A stretch of 64,000 bases of DNA from Tanytarsus gracilentus (taxonomy: Eukaryota > Arthropoda > Insecta > Diptera > Chironomidae): contig JAXRKN010000044.1 in the NCBI GenBank assembly GCA_038502055.1, positions 2,700,001 through 2,764,000 of the forward strand, read 5' to 3'. The stretch's first letter is position 1. The number at the start of each line of letters is the position of its first letter. The position numbers and the translations under genes are program-made. Below are positions 13,401-25,334 of this stretch, one piece after another. The notes below the pieces were generated by a model. It was given only the letters and a program-made list of their open reading frames with translations, was not told the origin of the DNA and searched no databases.

Positions 13401-15550
13401 AATAAATGACCTTCATGAGTTAAGAGTGCAGATTTATGGATATCAGATTTGGATTTAATGAGAGCTTTTTAATTCCGGAACAAAATGGAAAATGAAACGA
13501 GAAATATTTAAATTATGATCTTCAATAGCGACCTTCACAGAACCACACAGATTTATAGATATCACTTTTGTATTTAATGAAGGCTGCGAGTGTTTAGAAT
13601 TTTATTCTCTCCTTTTTTTCAATTCCGAGGTCATAAATTCACTCCCAATATTTATTCCAAAGTCAAAACGTCAAAAAACACTCGAGTCAATTAATCATTC
13701 CACCCCGAATGTTTCTGTTTCGTCTTCACTCTTTATTTTTCATTTCACATGGGTATGTAGAATATTTTTTTTATAAATTCACAAAATGTATGCGCAATGC
13801 AAATAGCGAAAAGAATTCTTATTTTTCATGCATATGAAGCTAATCGATGTGTTTCAATCTCCTATGACTGTGTGTATGACTATAGAGACTAGACTCGATT
13901 GTGTGTGACTTGTGTGGTAAAGAGTTAAATATTAAATTTCTTCCTCCACTTTCTCACTCCATGTGGAATTGAATGTAAAACATTGAGAGAGATTTAAGAT
14001 TGTACTTTTCTTCTTCTTCTTACCCTTTCCACTTTTTATACCTTGCGGCTTTTCTTCTTATGTACAAACATTTTCCCTTTTCCTTCCTCCGCCGGTGTAA
14101 GTTTGTGCAGCTCAATTCCTTTCTATTCTTCTCGAGAGTATTTTGAGATCTTTATTTAATTGCCGCAAATGTTGTGTGAGATAAAAATGAATTTTCTCTA
14201 AACGACTTTTATTTTTGAATTTAAAAATTTAATCCTAAGATTTAATTAATAAGCTAGGATTTAAATATACAAAGTTTTATTATAAAGACATCTTGGACTG
14301 CATTCCATTTTTAAATCGAAATATGAATTTTTAATGCGACATCATTCGACTCCGCCTTTTTAATATTCTCTTTCTTCTTCTTACTTCGTACCTTCAACTT
14401 GCTTTTTATTATACTCGGAGAAATAAATTCGAACAATAGCAGAATTATGAAGTCGTGCGTAGAGTGAGACAGAAAAATATGAATCGAATGCCAGCGAATG
14501 GCAGTGCACTTTAAATATATAATTTTTCATATTCTTTTTCTCCCTCGGGTTTAAAATTTTATACGTCGAGAACACGCCTCGCGATGTCAAAATGATCATA
14601 AATTATTTCCCGCATTTATGAGCAGCGAGAGAGAGGAGAAAAATATGAAAAAATGAATTTTGATTCGCGTTTACCCACTCAAGTGCGCGATGATGTCGTC
14701 GAAGAATTCTTTTTTCTCTCGTGGGTTTGTGTGAGTGAGTTATTAAAAATTTTAATATGAAGAAATTTCTGTGTAAAACTAAAAGATTTAAGATGAGCGA
14801 ATTGTTTGAATTTTCAATTGTATTTTGTAGTGTAAGAAGATGTTATAATTAAAAGCAAGGGATGGACACTTAAATAATCTCAAAACTTGAATTTCTTAAA
14901 TTTTTAATTCAAATTTTTTAATAAATAAAATCATGAAGAATTTTCAGTGCTATAAAATTCGTGAGAGAAAATTTCACTGCCCTAATTTAACCTTCACCTT
15001 AATAGTTCCCATGAAATGATTCTCAACTCTCGACTAAGTATTCAAGTGGAGCATGCACATGTGAAAATAAATTCCAGAGATGCCGGAATAAATCTTCCGT
15101 CCTAATAATCGGAGTTATTTACAGTTTCATAAACAAAGGCTTTTCATAAATTTATTATCATTGCGCCGTGAATTATTTTCCAACTTCAGTCCATCGCGTC
15201 TGCTTTTCATCGAATTTTTCCTCGAGCTAATTTTCTATGATTTTTAACTCTCGACTCTCACAAACCACCGCGAGACGGAAAAGTAAATAAACACAATATT
15301 AGCTGTGTGCACTGAACGTGTCGGATGATTATTAACATTTATGATGATTTACAATGTGAGATTTATAGGAACAGAAAGAGTTAAATTTTCTTTTTTTATT
15401 TATTTTGTTTATTTAACAATTTCAAAAAAATTCCATTATAAAAAATTTAACGTGGAAAGTTTCGATTCCTGAAATTCTGCTTTATCGATATATTTTAACT
15501 TTTTCGTAACGTATTTGAATACTTTAAATTTCAATCGGGTTGATTTCAAA
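7432..15550. other. long AT-rich non-coding stretch
   Basis: No coding exon can be supported over about 8 kb. Small features only: B-box-like sites at 8355-8367, 9400-9412 (minus), 10499-10510 and a weaker one at 15458-15470; MITE-end motifs at 11292-11307 and 14856-14870. A 70-codon minus-strand frame at 7897-8109 has a charged, protein-like composition but no start context, partner exon or recognisable domain. The stretch may be regulatory DNA or an intron of a gene outside the window. Confidence 0.55.
9400..9412 (-). other. B-box-like site
   Basis: The minus strand reads AGGTTCGAATCCT, identical to 55068 and 63806. No A box or fold around it. Confidence 0.5.
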
Positions 15551-15582
15551 TTTATTGGTAACGGTTCCAAATCTTGTGGTAT

Positions 15583-16038
15583 TCACCTTAATTTAAAATT
15601 AAAATTTTTTAAATGCTCAATTAGTCGAAAATGTTTTTGAATTTTTAAATACTCACAGAAGAAATAATATTTCTTGTCACATTCCTCCTCTTCGAAAAAG
15701 AAATCTTTACGAGCAAACCTTTTAAGTTTAACACAATTAGGAGAATAGTCCACCCAAACTACAACGGTGTTTGATGTGGTCCATACTGTATCAGCAATTT
15801 GCTTCCATCCCATGAAATCTATTGTATTTGTAGGGTTGAATAATTTCATACCACGCTCAGTACAATAATAATCAGCATCGGAGTAAGTTTTAGCTTTAGC
15901 CATGTAACAAAGTGATTTTTCATAACTTCCAGTCAGGTCCTTAATTTCGTGGAAGTTTCTGCAATCTGTAATATCTACATATGTTTGTGCATAAATTTGA
16001 GTTATAAAAATTAATTCCAGTAAAATTGAGAGCTTCAT
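15583..16038 (-). CDS. secreted C-type-lectin-like protein, long form
   Basis: A single-exon frame of 151 residues. Residues 1-18 (MKLSILLELIFITQIYAQ) form a clear signal peptide, so the product should be secreted. Six cysteines follow in the pattern of a long-form C-type lectin domain: an N-terminal pair (DC; LCY), then C in YYCTERG, NC, EEEC and a final FFCEY. The spacing and the terminal FxCE signature match small insect CTL proteins, which often act in haemolymph recognition or as salivary or gut proteins. The usual Ca2+/sugar motifs (EPN or QPD, WND) are not visible, so it may not bind sugar in the classical way. An AATAAA signal lies on the minus strand at 15556-15551, just past the stop. 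It is divergent to a second lectin gene at 17892. Confidence 0.75.
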   Translation of the reverse strand: MKLSILLELIFITQIYAQTYVDITDCRNFHEIKDLTGSYEKSLCYMAKAKTYSDADYYCTERGMKLFNPTNTIDFMGWKQIADTVWTTSNTVVVWVDYSPNCVKLKRFARKDFFFEEEECDKKYYFFCEYLKIQKHFRLIEHLKNFNFKLR

Positions 16039-16353
16039 TTTTATTAAAAACTATCAAATTAATTTGAATGTAAGAAATGTTTTTCAAACCTGATGCTGAA
16101 TAAAATTTTACATTCATATTTATACAATTTTTTTTCACCCCACAAAATGATTTTATTCACTTATCTGTCAATATTTTTAATTCATCGTTGTTTTATCATA
16201 AAAGTTCTATGAAATACTTTTTGAACAAAACTAAAAGTAAAACTTTTCCGTTGAAAATGGAAAAAAATACTGACTTAGCTTTTTCTCCCTTCTCTCTTAC
16301 TCCCACACAATCGTATCTTTTCTCTCTCTCTTCTCTATGTGACGGCCGTGCTC

Positions 16354-16380
16354 AACAGCTGTTGCGAAGCAACAGTTGTT
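16354..16380. repeat. short hairpin (12 bp stem, GAA loop)
   Basis: AACAGCTGTTGC at 16354-16365 and GCAACAGTTGTT at 16369-16380 can pair 11 of 12 bases around a GAA loop. It lies in the intergenic DNA between the two lectin genes; function unknown. Confidence 0.5.
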
Positions 16381-16717
16381 GTTTAAAAATAACGGTCAAA
16401 AATATTTTAAAAAAATTCTTACGTGCGCTCCAATACTTCAACACCATCAACTTCACCACTCACCCTCTTCCCTCGATAATCATGCGCTCTCACTGTCTTA
16501 CCCCCAAATCACTTTCATACATTGACAAGATTAATGACAGTGTTGGAACCAATAAAATAAAAATGTCAAAAAACAGTCAATCATAACGGTGAAATCTTAC
16601 TCGAGAGATTCGTCTAGGAGTTATGGTCGCGAACAATTTAAACATTCACACGCTTAATTTTCTAATGTATTTTTGTTACCAAATTAAGTACAATAAATTT
16701 GATCAGGAAAAAGGACT

Positions 16718-17257
16718 AAATAAAATAAGTAAAAAAATTTAATAACACTCCCTTCTCTTTGTACAACTAGGTATTTCGCACGGAAAAGTATTAAATAAAA
16801 TAAAATCAGTAAAGATTTTGACATTTTCATACATTTTGTTATAGCTCTCTTGAGAACTTAAAAATCTAAATTTTGGTATTTGCTTTATCGCAAAATAATT
16901 AATATATGTTTGCAATACTTGAATGAATTTAATATTGGAATTTAAGATCCAAAAATTAGAGAAGTGGAGCGGTTTTAAAAAACATCAAACAAACAAAAAT
17001 TACCGCTTCACTTCTCTAATTTTTGGATCTTAAATTCCAATATTAAATTCATTCAAGTATTGCAAACATATATTTATTATTTTGCGATAAAGCAAATACC
17101 AAAATTTAGATTTTTAAGTTCTCAAGAGAGCTATAACAAAATGTATGAAAATGTCAAAATCTTTACTGATTTTATTTTATTTAATACTTTTCCGTGCGAA
17201 ATACCTAGTTGTACAAAGAGAAGGGAGTGTTATTAAATTTTTTTACTTATTTTATTT
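16718..17257. mobile_element. near-perfect 256 bp inverted repeat (hairpin element)
   Basis: Arm 16718-16973 is the near-exact complement of arm 17002-17257, with a 28 bp loop; I see only about two substitutions between the arms. No open frame is encoded and no target duplication is obvious at the edges. The high arm identity implies recent origin or gene conversion between the arms. A transcript through it would fold into a long double-stranded RNA. It sits directly beside a decayed lectin copy. It could be a foldback MITE or an inverted duplication of local DNA. Confidence 0.85.
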
Positions 17258-17360
17258 GTATTTTATTCTGTTCGGAAAATTTTCTAATCATTCAAAATTT
17301 CGGTGAAATTTTTATTTATAAAGAATATAGAGATTATATTTATTATTTTTGTGTATTCAC

Positions 17361-17600
17361 AGAAACGACGTGGCTTTTATAAAAATTGGATATTATGGTA
17401 AAAAAATTAAGTTTTAAAACTTAAAAAATGGCGGATTCATGGCCAAAGAATATTTTCAAATATTTTACTCCAATATTTTTTAAAACTTACCAAATGCAGC
17501 AAAATATTTGGGTCTTAACTGAGTTCTTTTAAGTCAGCAATATGGTAAAAGATAATAAGGGAAAATTTGGTCGAACCAACCCACTTTTGGTAGATGGAGT
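17361..17600 (+). pseudogene. decayed C-type lectin copy
   Basis: Three blocks resemble the intact lectin gene next door in order. 17363-17395 encodes NDVAFIKIGYYG then a GT, against SDIAFIKIGSYG at its exon 1 end. 17434-17456 encodes FMAKEYF, against SFAKEYF at the start of its exon 2. A stretch around 17508-17557 matches the intact gene's segment near 18177-18222 at nucleotide level but with a short deletion that shifts the frame. No start, signal peptide or continuous frame survives. It is a tandem duplicate that has died, with the hairpin element on its 5' side where the missing first part would lie. Confidence 0.65.
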
Positions 17601-17891
17601 GACTTTAACACTACTATGTTCATTTTAAAAAAATTCATGAAATGTTATTCAATTGCATTATTATACTTACGTACGAGTTTTGTCATTTTTTAAAAAATTA
17701 TTTATAAAATGAACCATTAGATAAGTGCATACTTGAAATTTATGTAAGTTTAAAAAGTAAATTCAAGTGAATTATAAAGTCATTAAAGCCGCTTATTGGC
17801 GATAAATACTTAATTTTTGCAAAAAAAAATCGATAAGTTAAAACACTTTAAAAATTCAAGACTCTTCATAGAAGCAAATCAACTTTTCACG

Positions 17892-18507
17892 ATGAAAGTC
17901 AAAAACTGTGGCATTTTTTTAATTCTTGGATTAATTTTTGAGAGGACAAAATCAAATCCTGTATTTAAAAGCGACATAGCTTTCATTAAAATTGGATCTT
18001 ACGGTGAGAAAATGTGAGATTAAATTGTAAATTAGTTTAATTATTTTTCCAGCTGGAACTGATGACTTTGGACAGTCATTTGCGAAGGAATATTTCATTC
18101 CAAGATTTTCTCGGACAACACATGACGTGGCAAGGTCAATTTGTAGAGCTCACGGTATGGAATTTGCATCATTTGAGTCCTTAATGGAATTTTACTACGT
18201 CAGCAATGCGATTAAAGACAACGAGGCTATTTTTAGACCAAATGCAACTAGTTCATCTTTCATCCATGTTGATTACATGTCTCCAGTTTTAAAGTCTAAA
18301 ACTGAATGGTTTTCTACCGCAAGTGGAAAGAAATTTTCCTTTGAGATTCCGTTTTCTACCGGTCAACCTGGTAATAATAGCCACCTTAACGAATACTGCA
18401 TGGCATTGGCAGATTCAGGAGAAGATTTTTTCCCATATAAAGTTCATGATTTTCCTTGCATTCAAACAACTGCAGCATACTTATGTCAAACATATCAAGG
18501 TGTCTAG
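17892..18507 (+). CDS. secreted C-type lectin, two exons
   Basis: Exon 1 is 17892-18003 and exon 2 is 18053-18507; a 49 bp intron (GTGAGA...CCAG) in phase 1 joins them into 188 residues. MKVKNCGIFLILGLIF is a signal peptide. The rest is a short-form C-type lectin domain: RSICRAHGMEFASFES, a WFSTASGKKF segment, GQPGNN where sugar-binding lectins have QPD or EPN, then NEYCMAL, FPC and YLCQTY, giving four domain cysteines. The Q-P is kept but Asp/Asn is replaced by Gly, so galactose- or mannose-type Ca2+ binding is doubtful. AATAAA overlaps the end at 18510-18515. The ATG at 17892 was chosen because it opens the signal peptide; the frame upstream is low-complexity. Confidence 0.85.
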
Positions 18508-19012
18508 TAAATAAATATCAAACACCTTTCTGAATTTTGCGTTTTATCAATCAATAATAAAATCACAATTTTTTTTAAATAAATTTATTTTTATAAAACT
18601 TTTCTCTCAAATATCCACGTGTTAACAATGTTTTAATTTTAAACATTTAAAAGGCCATCAAATATTTTTTTTTTTCAAAATGTGCAAAATAATTAAAAAG
18701 ACATAAAAATATCAAATTAATTTTTAAAATCATAAAGTTGTAATACAATTTTTTCTTCTAAGCACAATAAATTTTTTCCCAAAACTCATGACTGAAAATA
18801 ATCTTAATTAACAAAATAAAAATACATCGAGTGATAATAAAAATGCAATGAAATTCTATGTGAGGACATTTTTTAAAAAATCCTGATTTTAAAAATGATA
18901 AAATTTAATTTCTATAAAAAGTTTAAAATTTTCATTTTGTCCACTCGTAAAGTGAAGTGTGTTAGTAAGATGATTGATGCACGATATGATGTAAGGAAGA
19001 CATTATTATTGC
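18508..19012. other. convergent spacer between lectin and dlg5
   Basis: A short AT-rich spacer where the plus-strand lectin and minus-strand dlg5 transcripts end. It contains the lectin AATAAA at 18510-18515. Nothing else is supported. Confidence 0.6.
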
Positions 19013-19018
19013 TTTATT
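19013..19018 (-). terminator. poly(A) signal of dlg5
   Basis: The minus strand reads AATAAA here, about 27 nt after the dlg5 stop codon at 19045. Confidence 0.6.
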
Positions 19019-19044
19019 TTTTTGATGAGTAAGTTGCTGCGCAT

Positions 19045-22000
19045 TTAGCACTGAAAGGGAACATATAAGATTTTCTTCTGTTCAACGTCCACGGCTGTTT
19101 TTATTTGGGTGCTCATGTGAGTTATGTTCACACCTTGAATTACGACTAAATTGAAAGAAATCATTTAGTTAAATTTATAATAAATTATAACAAAAAAAAT
19201 TACCAGAAATATATTGTCTGTACTCTGATTCCAACTTCAAGGCATGTTCGTACATTTCTTTCGCCTGTTTCGCTGAGAATTTGTCACTTCCGTAACGCGA
19301 ATCTTTAATTTCCTTTATTTGCTTCGCTGACTTAAATTTGAGTAGTAAAACGATCGGATAAATTTGATTTCGATGCAACCGCTCGACTGCCGACAAATTT
19401 ACGTCCAAAATGCAATGTGATTCCTGGTAATAAAAATTTCGGTAAATTTTTCACATGCTTTAATATTTTTTTACCTTATTATCTTTAGCCGCCTCGAGTG
19501 AAACACATTCAAAAAGACTACCACGACGTCGATATTCGATGATCTGATTGTTGTTAAGTCTCATTTCTATCTCCTCTTTGCTGCACCGCATTTGGTTGAC
19601 GATGCATCGATGAAATTGCTCAGGAAAGTCGCTGATCAACTTATCGACAACCCATTCGCTGAGGGCGCCAATCACAAGGACGGGACGAAAGAGATCTGAT
19701 GACAAAAATGTTAATTTAAAATCAAAATTAAAATCATAAAACTCACAATCCAATCGCTCAACACGCTGATAACTGACTGGACTGTCATCACTAACTGCCG
19801 GCTCTAAATAAAGGCTCAGATGTGTATTTGAAAAGCTCGCAAGTTCTTTAGAATCGCGCGACGATCGCTGAGCTTTAATTCGCTTGAAAAAAGATCGTCG
19901 ATATGAAGTTGAATTTCTTCGATTGGATGATGTGTCACTCTCGGTGTCGCCATTTAATCGAAGCTCTTCCTCGACCCTAAAAAATGTATTTTTATTATTT
20001 ATTTTTAACTCAAATAAATTAAAAACTCACTTCATCTGACTAGGAATTACACCGCACTGCAATCGACATCCATATTCATCCAGCTTCCAAGCCCTCCACT
20101 GTCCTGAGACACCTCGAAACATGGTGTTATCGATGTAAAGCACATCATCCTTGCCAAATGAAAGTTCAGATTCATTTGACTCGACATGTCGCTCGAAGCC
20201 AACACGAATGTAAAACGAATCACCAGGCTTGTCCTTAATAAGGTTGAATTCTAAAAATTTAATTTTAATTTAAATATTTTTGGAATTATTTTATCAACTT
20301 ACTATGAATGTTGTATTGCACTAAAGCTGTAACTTTATCAGATGGTTTTGCCAGCTCAAATGCAGCCTTTTCGGCAGTGGCTTTCGACAAGTCAGTTCCA
20401 TTGTATTCCAAAATCTGATCACCAATTCTCAAGCCTACGGAATCAGCTATCGAATCTTTTTGCACGCTATGAATAAAAATTCCATATGCATTGCCACCGA
20501 GGAGACTCACACCTAGGTTGGGATTTTTTCTATAAAATAAATAAAAATTTAGATTTATATTTAATTTTTAACAATTTTAAAAATTCACCTCGTTTCAATA
20601 TAAACAACTCTCGGCTGCTCACGACCCAAAGTGGAGGTATTTCCAGCCATCATGTGACTGGATGTTGAAGAAGGAACGACAGATGAGCTTTTGACCTGCG
20701 ACACTGGTGACATTAAAGTATTTCGATGACTCTTGATTGTTCCCGTGGAATCTTGTGGTGGAACTGACGACATTCTTTTGCTCGCTGACTGTGCGGAATC
20801 AGTTGATATGACAGATCGAGTTGCTTTGGGTGAATTTTGAGGTGTTGAATCGTCAGATCGTGAAATATTCTCATCGCTTGTGCTTAGTTCCTCATACTTT
20901 TCCGGATTATACTGAACCAACATTGTTATTGAGTTTCCACATTGCCGGAGAAATTTTGCGGCTAAATCGTAAGTTGCTGATCGCATGTTAATCCCGCAAA
21001 ATTCCAGAAGCTGATCGCCGACTTGCAAGCCCACTTGACTGGCGATTGAATTCTCGCCAACATGTGATACAAAAATGCCTCGATTGTTGCGGCATCGAAT
21101 ACTAATGCCAAGTGGTTTTTCGCTCTTTTCAATGTCGACTCGTCGCTTCTCGCCAATATTGGGCATGTAGCCTTTACCATAAGGTGGCATCGAGTTTCTC
21201 TTATTCACATTAACATTTCGTCCTGGTTTAATTATTTGAATCTGAAATGTTGGCATTGGTGAGGAGCGATCGGGTGTGCTGCAGTAGTCCAATGAATTAT
21301 TTGAAATTTTCACAGGTTTGCTTCGTTCTCCTGAAAATCCCGGCAATCCAACTTGATTTGGTGGCATTTTATAAGCTTTTATTTTCCTTGGAAATGTTCC
21401 ACTTTCTTGGTAATTATTTCCACCGCCACTCGATCCACTCAATGGATGAAATGCTGACATTTCTTCTCTCGATAGTTGTGCTCGAACTTTGGGTGACGAA
21501 TAAGTGTAATCAACTGATGAATGCTGCGAGTTATGGAGCGATGATGTCGTAAATAAATTATGATCATGACTGGGCGATGAATGAATGTCATGAGGAGGAA
21601 AATTTAGTGGACTCAAGTGGCGATATGGACTTTGATTGTTAAATCCTTGGACTCTGTTTACTGAAGCAGCACGCAAGTGTGACGGAAGAGTTCCAGTGCT
21701 GGCATTATTGAGCGAATCTTGTTGTGACACTCCGGAACTGCTTAAATTCTCGCCATCACTGATATTGTCATACTTGCTGATGTTTGAATAATTATTCAAA
21801 TATCGATTTAACTTTTGCGAAGTGTAATCCATGTTTTCATCTTTTGGTGGAACGAGTGGACTCTTTGAAATTGGTGTCGATTCAATACTGCTGCTTGTCT
21901 TGATTGGCATAAATGTATTGGGAAGGAAGTGAGGCTTGGGTGGTGTATTTGAGAGGTTCAAACTCAATCGATTTGCATGAAAGTTTTTGTTGCCACTTCC

Positions 22001-24126
22001 ACTGCTGGTTGGCTCATAAATTGTGTGCATATAAATTGGACTTTTTGCACCTTGTCCGAGCGTCGTTGATCTTGGCGGAATTGGGTTTGTCCGCATGAAT
22101 CTAGACATTGGATTTGTGTTATGATGTGAATTTGACATAATCGATGACTGAGGGGGTTGTGGAGGTGCGAAAAGTGTATCAACTGCCTTCTGTTGCTCTG
22201 CCGAAATTTTTTCTGCCTCTTTAGGTTGATCGTCAGTTGGAATTAAGTAAAGTCGTGGTCGTTCTTTCTTCTTATTGAATACCGCAGTGCCCGAAATAGT
22301 CTTTCCATTCTCATGAACTGCCATCGCGGTTCGAGGCCAACTCTTTGCAATATTTTTCTTATGTTTGCTCTTCTTTTTATTTTCTTGAGCTGTATCGAGA
22401 GAGTCTTGACTGTCGAGCACTGAATCAAGCATTGCTATTGCGGTATTTTCTTGATTCTCTTTATTGTTGTTAGAAATTGCACTTTTGAACTTTTGAAACA
22501 TATTTTTAGGAAATTTTGAAGATGATTTAGATGATCCGGGTGATGATGAGCTTATGCTGGTATTAACAAGTGACATATCTGGCTCAACACTTGGCGGTGG
22601 TGGCGGTATAAAAGGAACAATAGGAAAACTGTTCATTTCAATGCTCCGCTTCAAGTCACCATGATCAGTTTGTGTGCTTTGATTTGTCATTCGACTCCAT
22701 TTGCTGCTCGACGAGCTAATCGTGTCACTCGCAGCTCCACTTTTCATAATTTTTAATGAAATCTTCTCACTTCCCTTAATATTGCTCATAATTATCTGAT
22801 TCAATTCATTTATGCTTTTGATACCCTCCACTGATTTTTCGTTAATTTGCAGCACGCGATCACCGACACTCAATAACGGTTCATAATAAGCTACCGAATT
22901 TGGCTCAATGTTCGCAATGTAGATGCCATTTTCAAAAATGATGCCATGATTTGAGTTGTTATTGGATAGTTGCAATTGAACATTGTAGATGCCTTTAAGA
23001 ATTGATTTTGTGCGTTTGACAATAATCTTGCAGGTTAATGAGCTGGTTCGGATTTGTTTGAAGAGCATTCTTTCCGATAACGTTGAACAATCAACACCAT
23101 TGACGCATAGAATTAAGTCATTGCTCTGTAGCTTACCAAAAAATGGTGAATTAGGTTCAACGAAGCTGACTTTGGGGTAAAAGTTATTGCCATTGTAATC
23201 AGTTTCTTCATTACTGTAATTAAGTGATATTCCATAGTCAGCACTAACTACCATCTGACCTCCAATATTAACATCAATCTCCTCTTCAATATCATTTCTT
23301 TGCTTTTTATGAAGCTGCTGTGAGTCTGCCAACTTCTTTGCATTATTCATCATCTCAATTTTCTCATTTAACTGCTCAATTCTTTTGACCGCCTCATCTT
23401 TGTCTCTAATCGCTGCCAAGAGTTTCGATGTCGCTGTATCACGTTCCTTCCTCAACTCATCGCAAAGATTACGAACCGAGTCACGTTCATGCACGATTTT
23501 CTCACGCTCACTTATTGCCCAATCTCTTCTACCCTTGGCAATCTCCGACTCTTGAAATGCTTTGGACTTTTCACTTTGGACTCGCTCTAATAACTTTTTT
23601 AACTGCTCAATTTCTTTATTTGCCACTTCGAGACTGAGAAAAGTCATTTTTTCCTTGCTACTGAATAAATCATCATTAGAGTGAAGGAAATCATTGCGAC
23701 TTCGCATCTGACGAAGAGTTTCACATTCTTTAGCATATTCATCACGTTGCTTAAGGATTTTATCCAGTTCCTTTTGAAGTGATTCATTTTTGTCGGACAA
23801 GCTTTCGAATTCTTTCAGTACTGAGCCACGTTCGCTAAGCACTTGCGTTACTTCATACTCTGTTTCGGCTAGCTGCTGTTTTAATTCATTTCGTTCCTAA
23901 AATTATTTAAATTTCAATTAAACACGAGTTTGTTAATTGCCTTGAAACTCACTTTTGTAAGCTCTTCGCATAGCTTCAGATACTTCATCGAATCTTGCAT
24001 TCGTGAATGATTTAGTTGTTCCCTAAGGGCGTTATTACTGGTTAGCACCTCTTGATATCTCTCATTTACAAAATCCACCTCTAACGAATGGGCACAAACG
24101 CCATTAGTTTCGCAACTTCTCGACAT
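19045..24126 (-). CDS. dlg5: Dlg5, MAGUK-family scaffold protein
   Basis: Eight exons by splice reading: 24126-23953, 23896-20589, 20529-20303, 20250-20031, 19976-19747, 19695-19475, 19423-19204, 19145-19045. They sum to 4701 nt, exactly 1566 codons plus stop, and every junction keeps phase. In order: a coiled coil (about residues 15-235), PDZ1 (about 270-355), PDZ2 (about 357-440), a long Ser/Pro-rich linker, PDZ3 (about 975-1060), PDZ4 (about 1161-1237, KNPNLGVSLLGG), an SH3 domain (about 1240-1310, DSFYIRVGFERHV) and a guanylate-kinase-like domain to the end. In the latter the nucleotide P-loop is replaced by VLVIGALSEWVV, so it should be a binding module, not an enzyme, as in other MAGUKs. 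Dlg5 works at the plasma membrane and junctions in epithelial polarity, cadherin traffic and border-cell migration in flies. The fly protein is somewhat longer, so an extra upstream exon is possible. Confidence 0.95.
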
Positions 24127-24660
24127 TTTCTAATTTCTTTTATTTTAATAAAAGAGAAAATTTTAAACTAATTTTTTCTTCTTCTGCAAAAAATAGGCAC
24201 TTTTTAACTTTAATAAATTGCGATTTAGAATCACAATTCGAGAGTTTTAACTATAGCATCATTATTTGGAGATTTTAGAGGCACGTTTGAGTTGAAAATT
24301 TAGCACTTTGTTGCAATCTTTCCGAGTTAAATTGTGAAAATTATGAAAATTTTCGAATGAAAAAGAAGAGTTTTGGTTAAAAACTGAAAACACTTAGTGG
24401 TTTATGTGTGCAATTAGCGCAATTTCAAGAGTTTAATACTTAATAATTTTATAATGCTTTTAATTTATTAAAATTTCACTATTTTTTTGTCCGTGCCACA
24501 CATATTTTTTTAAAACACTCCAACTCCCCACATTTTTAATTCCTTAAACTCCTCATGGACATTCTGATCATGTCATTCACTCTTCTTGCTGAAAAAAGTA
24601 TTTTTTCGAAAATGAAATCAAAACAAAACAATTTCGAATTTACACTTGACATCTAAAACT
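24127..24660. promoter_or_regulatory. spacer holding the dlg5 promoter and 5' UTR
   Basis: Some 530 bp separate the dlg5 start from the frataxin poly(A) signal. It must contain the dlg5 5' UTR and probably its promoter. No specific core element is clear; it is AT-rich. Confidence 0.4.
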
Positions 24661-24666
24661 TTTATT
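24661..24666 (-). terminator. poly(A) signal of frataxin
   Basis: AATAAA on the minus strand, about 24 nt past the frataxin stop codon. Confidence 0.6.
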
Positions 24667-24689
24667 GCCTCTTATAAGATTCTCTCAAA

Positions 24690-25284
24690 TTAATTTTTCT
24701 TATTAGATAAACTGAGAAAATCGACTGGATTTGAGATGATTTTAGAAAGTTCATTTTGAAGGAGTTGAAAGAGCGACATGCCATCGTGCTTATAGATCCA
24801 ATTTCCATCTATGTATTCGTAGCGCTTTGGTCCCGAAGTTGGTGAACTTAGCCAAATTTGCCGATTAGGTGTTTGACGATTTATTACATAGGTTCCATGC
24901 TCACTGCCTAATTTTATTGTGAGCACACCATCCTGAGATAAAAATAGTTTTTATTTAGATTTTTTAAATTAATAATTAACTCACCGAATAAGAAACATCG
25001 CTACTTCCAAGCTTTTCATCAGCTTCCACAATCTCTTCAAAATAATCAGTTAACGACTCTAAAGTTTCAGCACAAAGTGGCTCAAATTTTGTCAAGTCCA
25101 TTAATTCGTCAACTTGCTGGTAATCTGGAGATTTCGAGAACACGGAAGAGCAGAAATTTCGATGCGTAATAATTTTATTATTTATGTGGATTTTAACAAT
25201 TGTTGAGCTCATTCTTGACGTTTGACACAATAAAGGAGTTTTGGTAAATTTTAAAATGGCTCGAGAATAACGCGTTAAATTCAT
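24690..25284 (-). CDS. fh: frataxin, mitochondrial iron-sulfur cluster factor
   Basis: Two exons, 25284-24985 and 24932-24690, joined across a 52 bp phase-0 intron (GTGAGT...CTCAG), give 180 residues. The N-terminal ~60 residues are rich in Arg, Lys, Ser and Thr and lack acids, as a mitochondrial targeting sequence should. The frataxin fold follows: an acidic first helix (LESLTDYFEEIVEADEKLG), then DGVLTIKLG, GTYVINRQTPNRQIWLSSP, SGPKRYEY and WIYKHDGMSLFQLLQNEL. NRQIWLSSPxSGPxRY is the family's hallmark, with the conserved Asn, Gln and Trp of the beta sheet. Frataxin acts in the mitochondrial matrix on the NFS1-ISCU cluster-assembly complex. Length is usual for an insect precursor. It is in tandem with dlg5 and divergent from the large plus-strand gene. 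Confidence 0.94.
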
Positions 25285-25334
25285 TTTGTTACTAAAATTA
25301 AATTTTTATGAGATATTTCGAATGTATACAAAAT

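Noticed and set aside
16188..16586. 132-codon plus-strand frame
   Set aside because: Low-complexity Ser/Lys/Leu-rich, spans a DNA hairpin, and lacks a recognisable domain; possible but unsupported.
20486..23637. Plus-strand frames across the dlg5 exons
   Set aside because: Antisense shadows of the long dlg5 exon.
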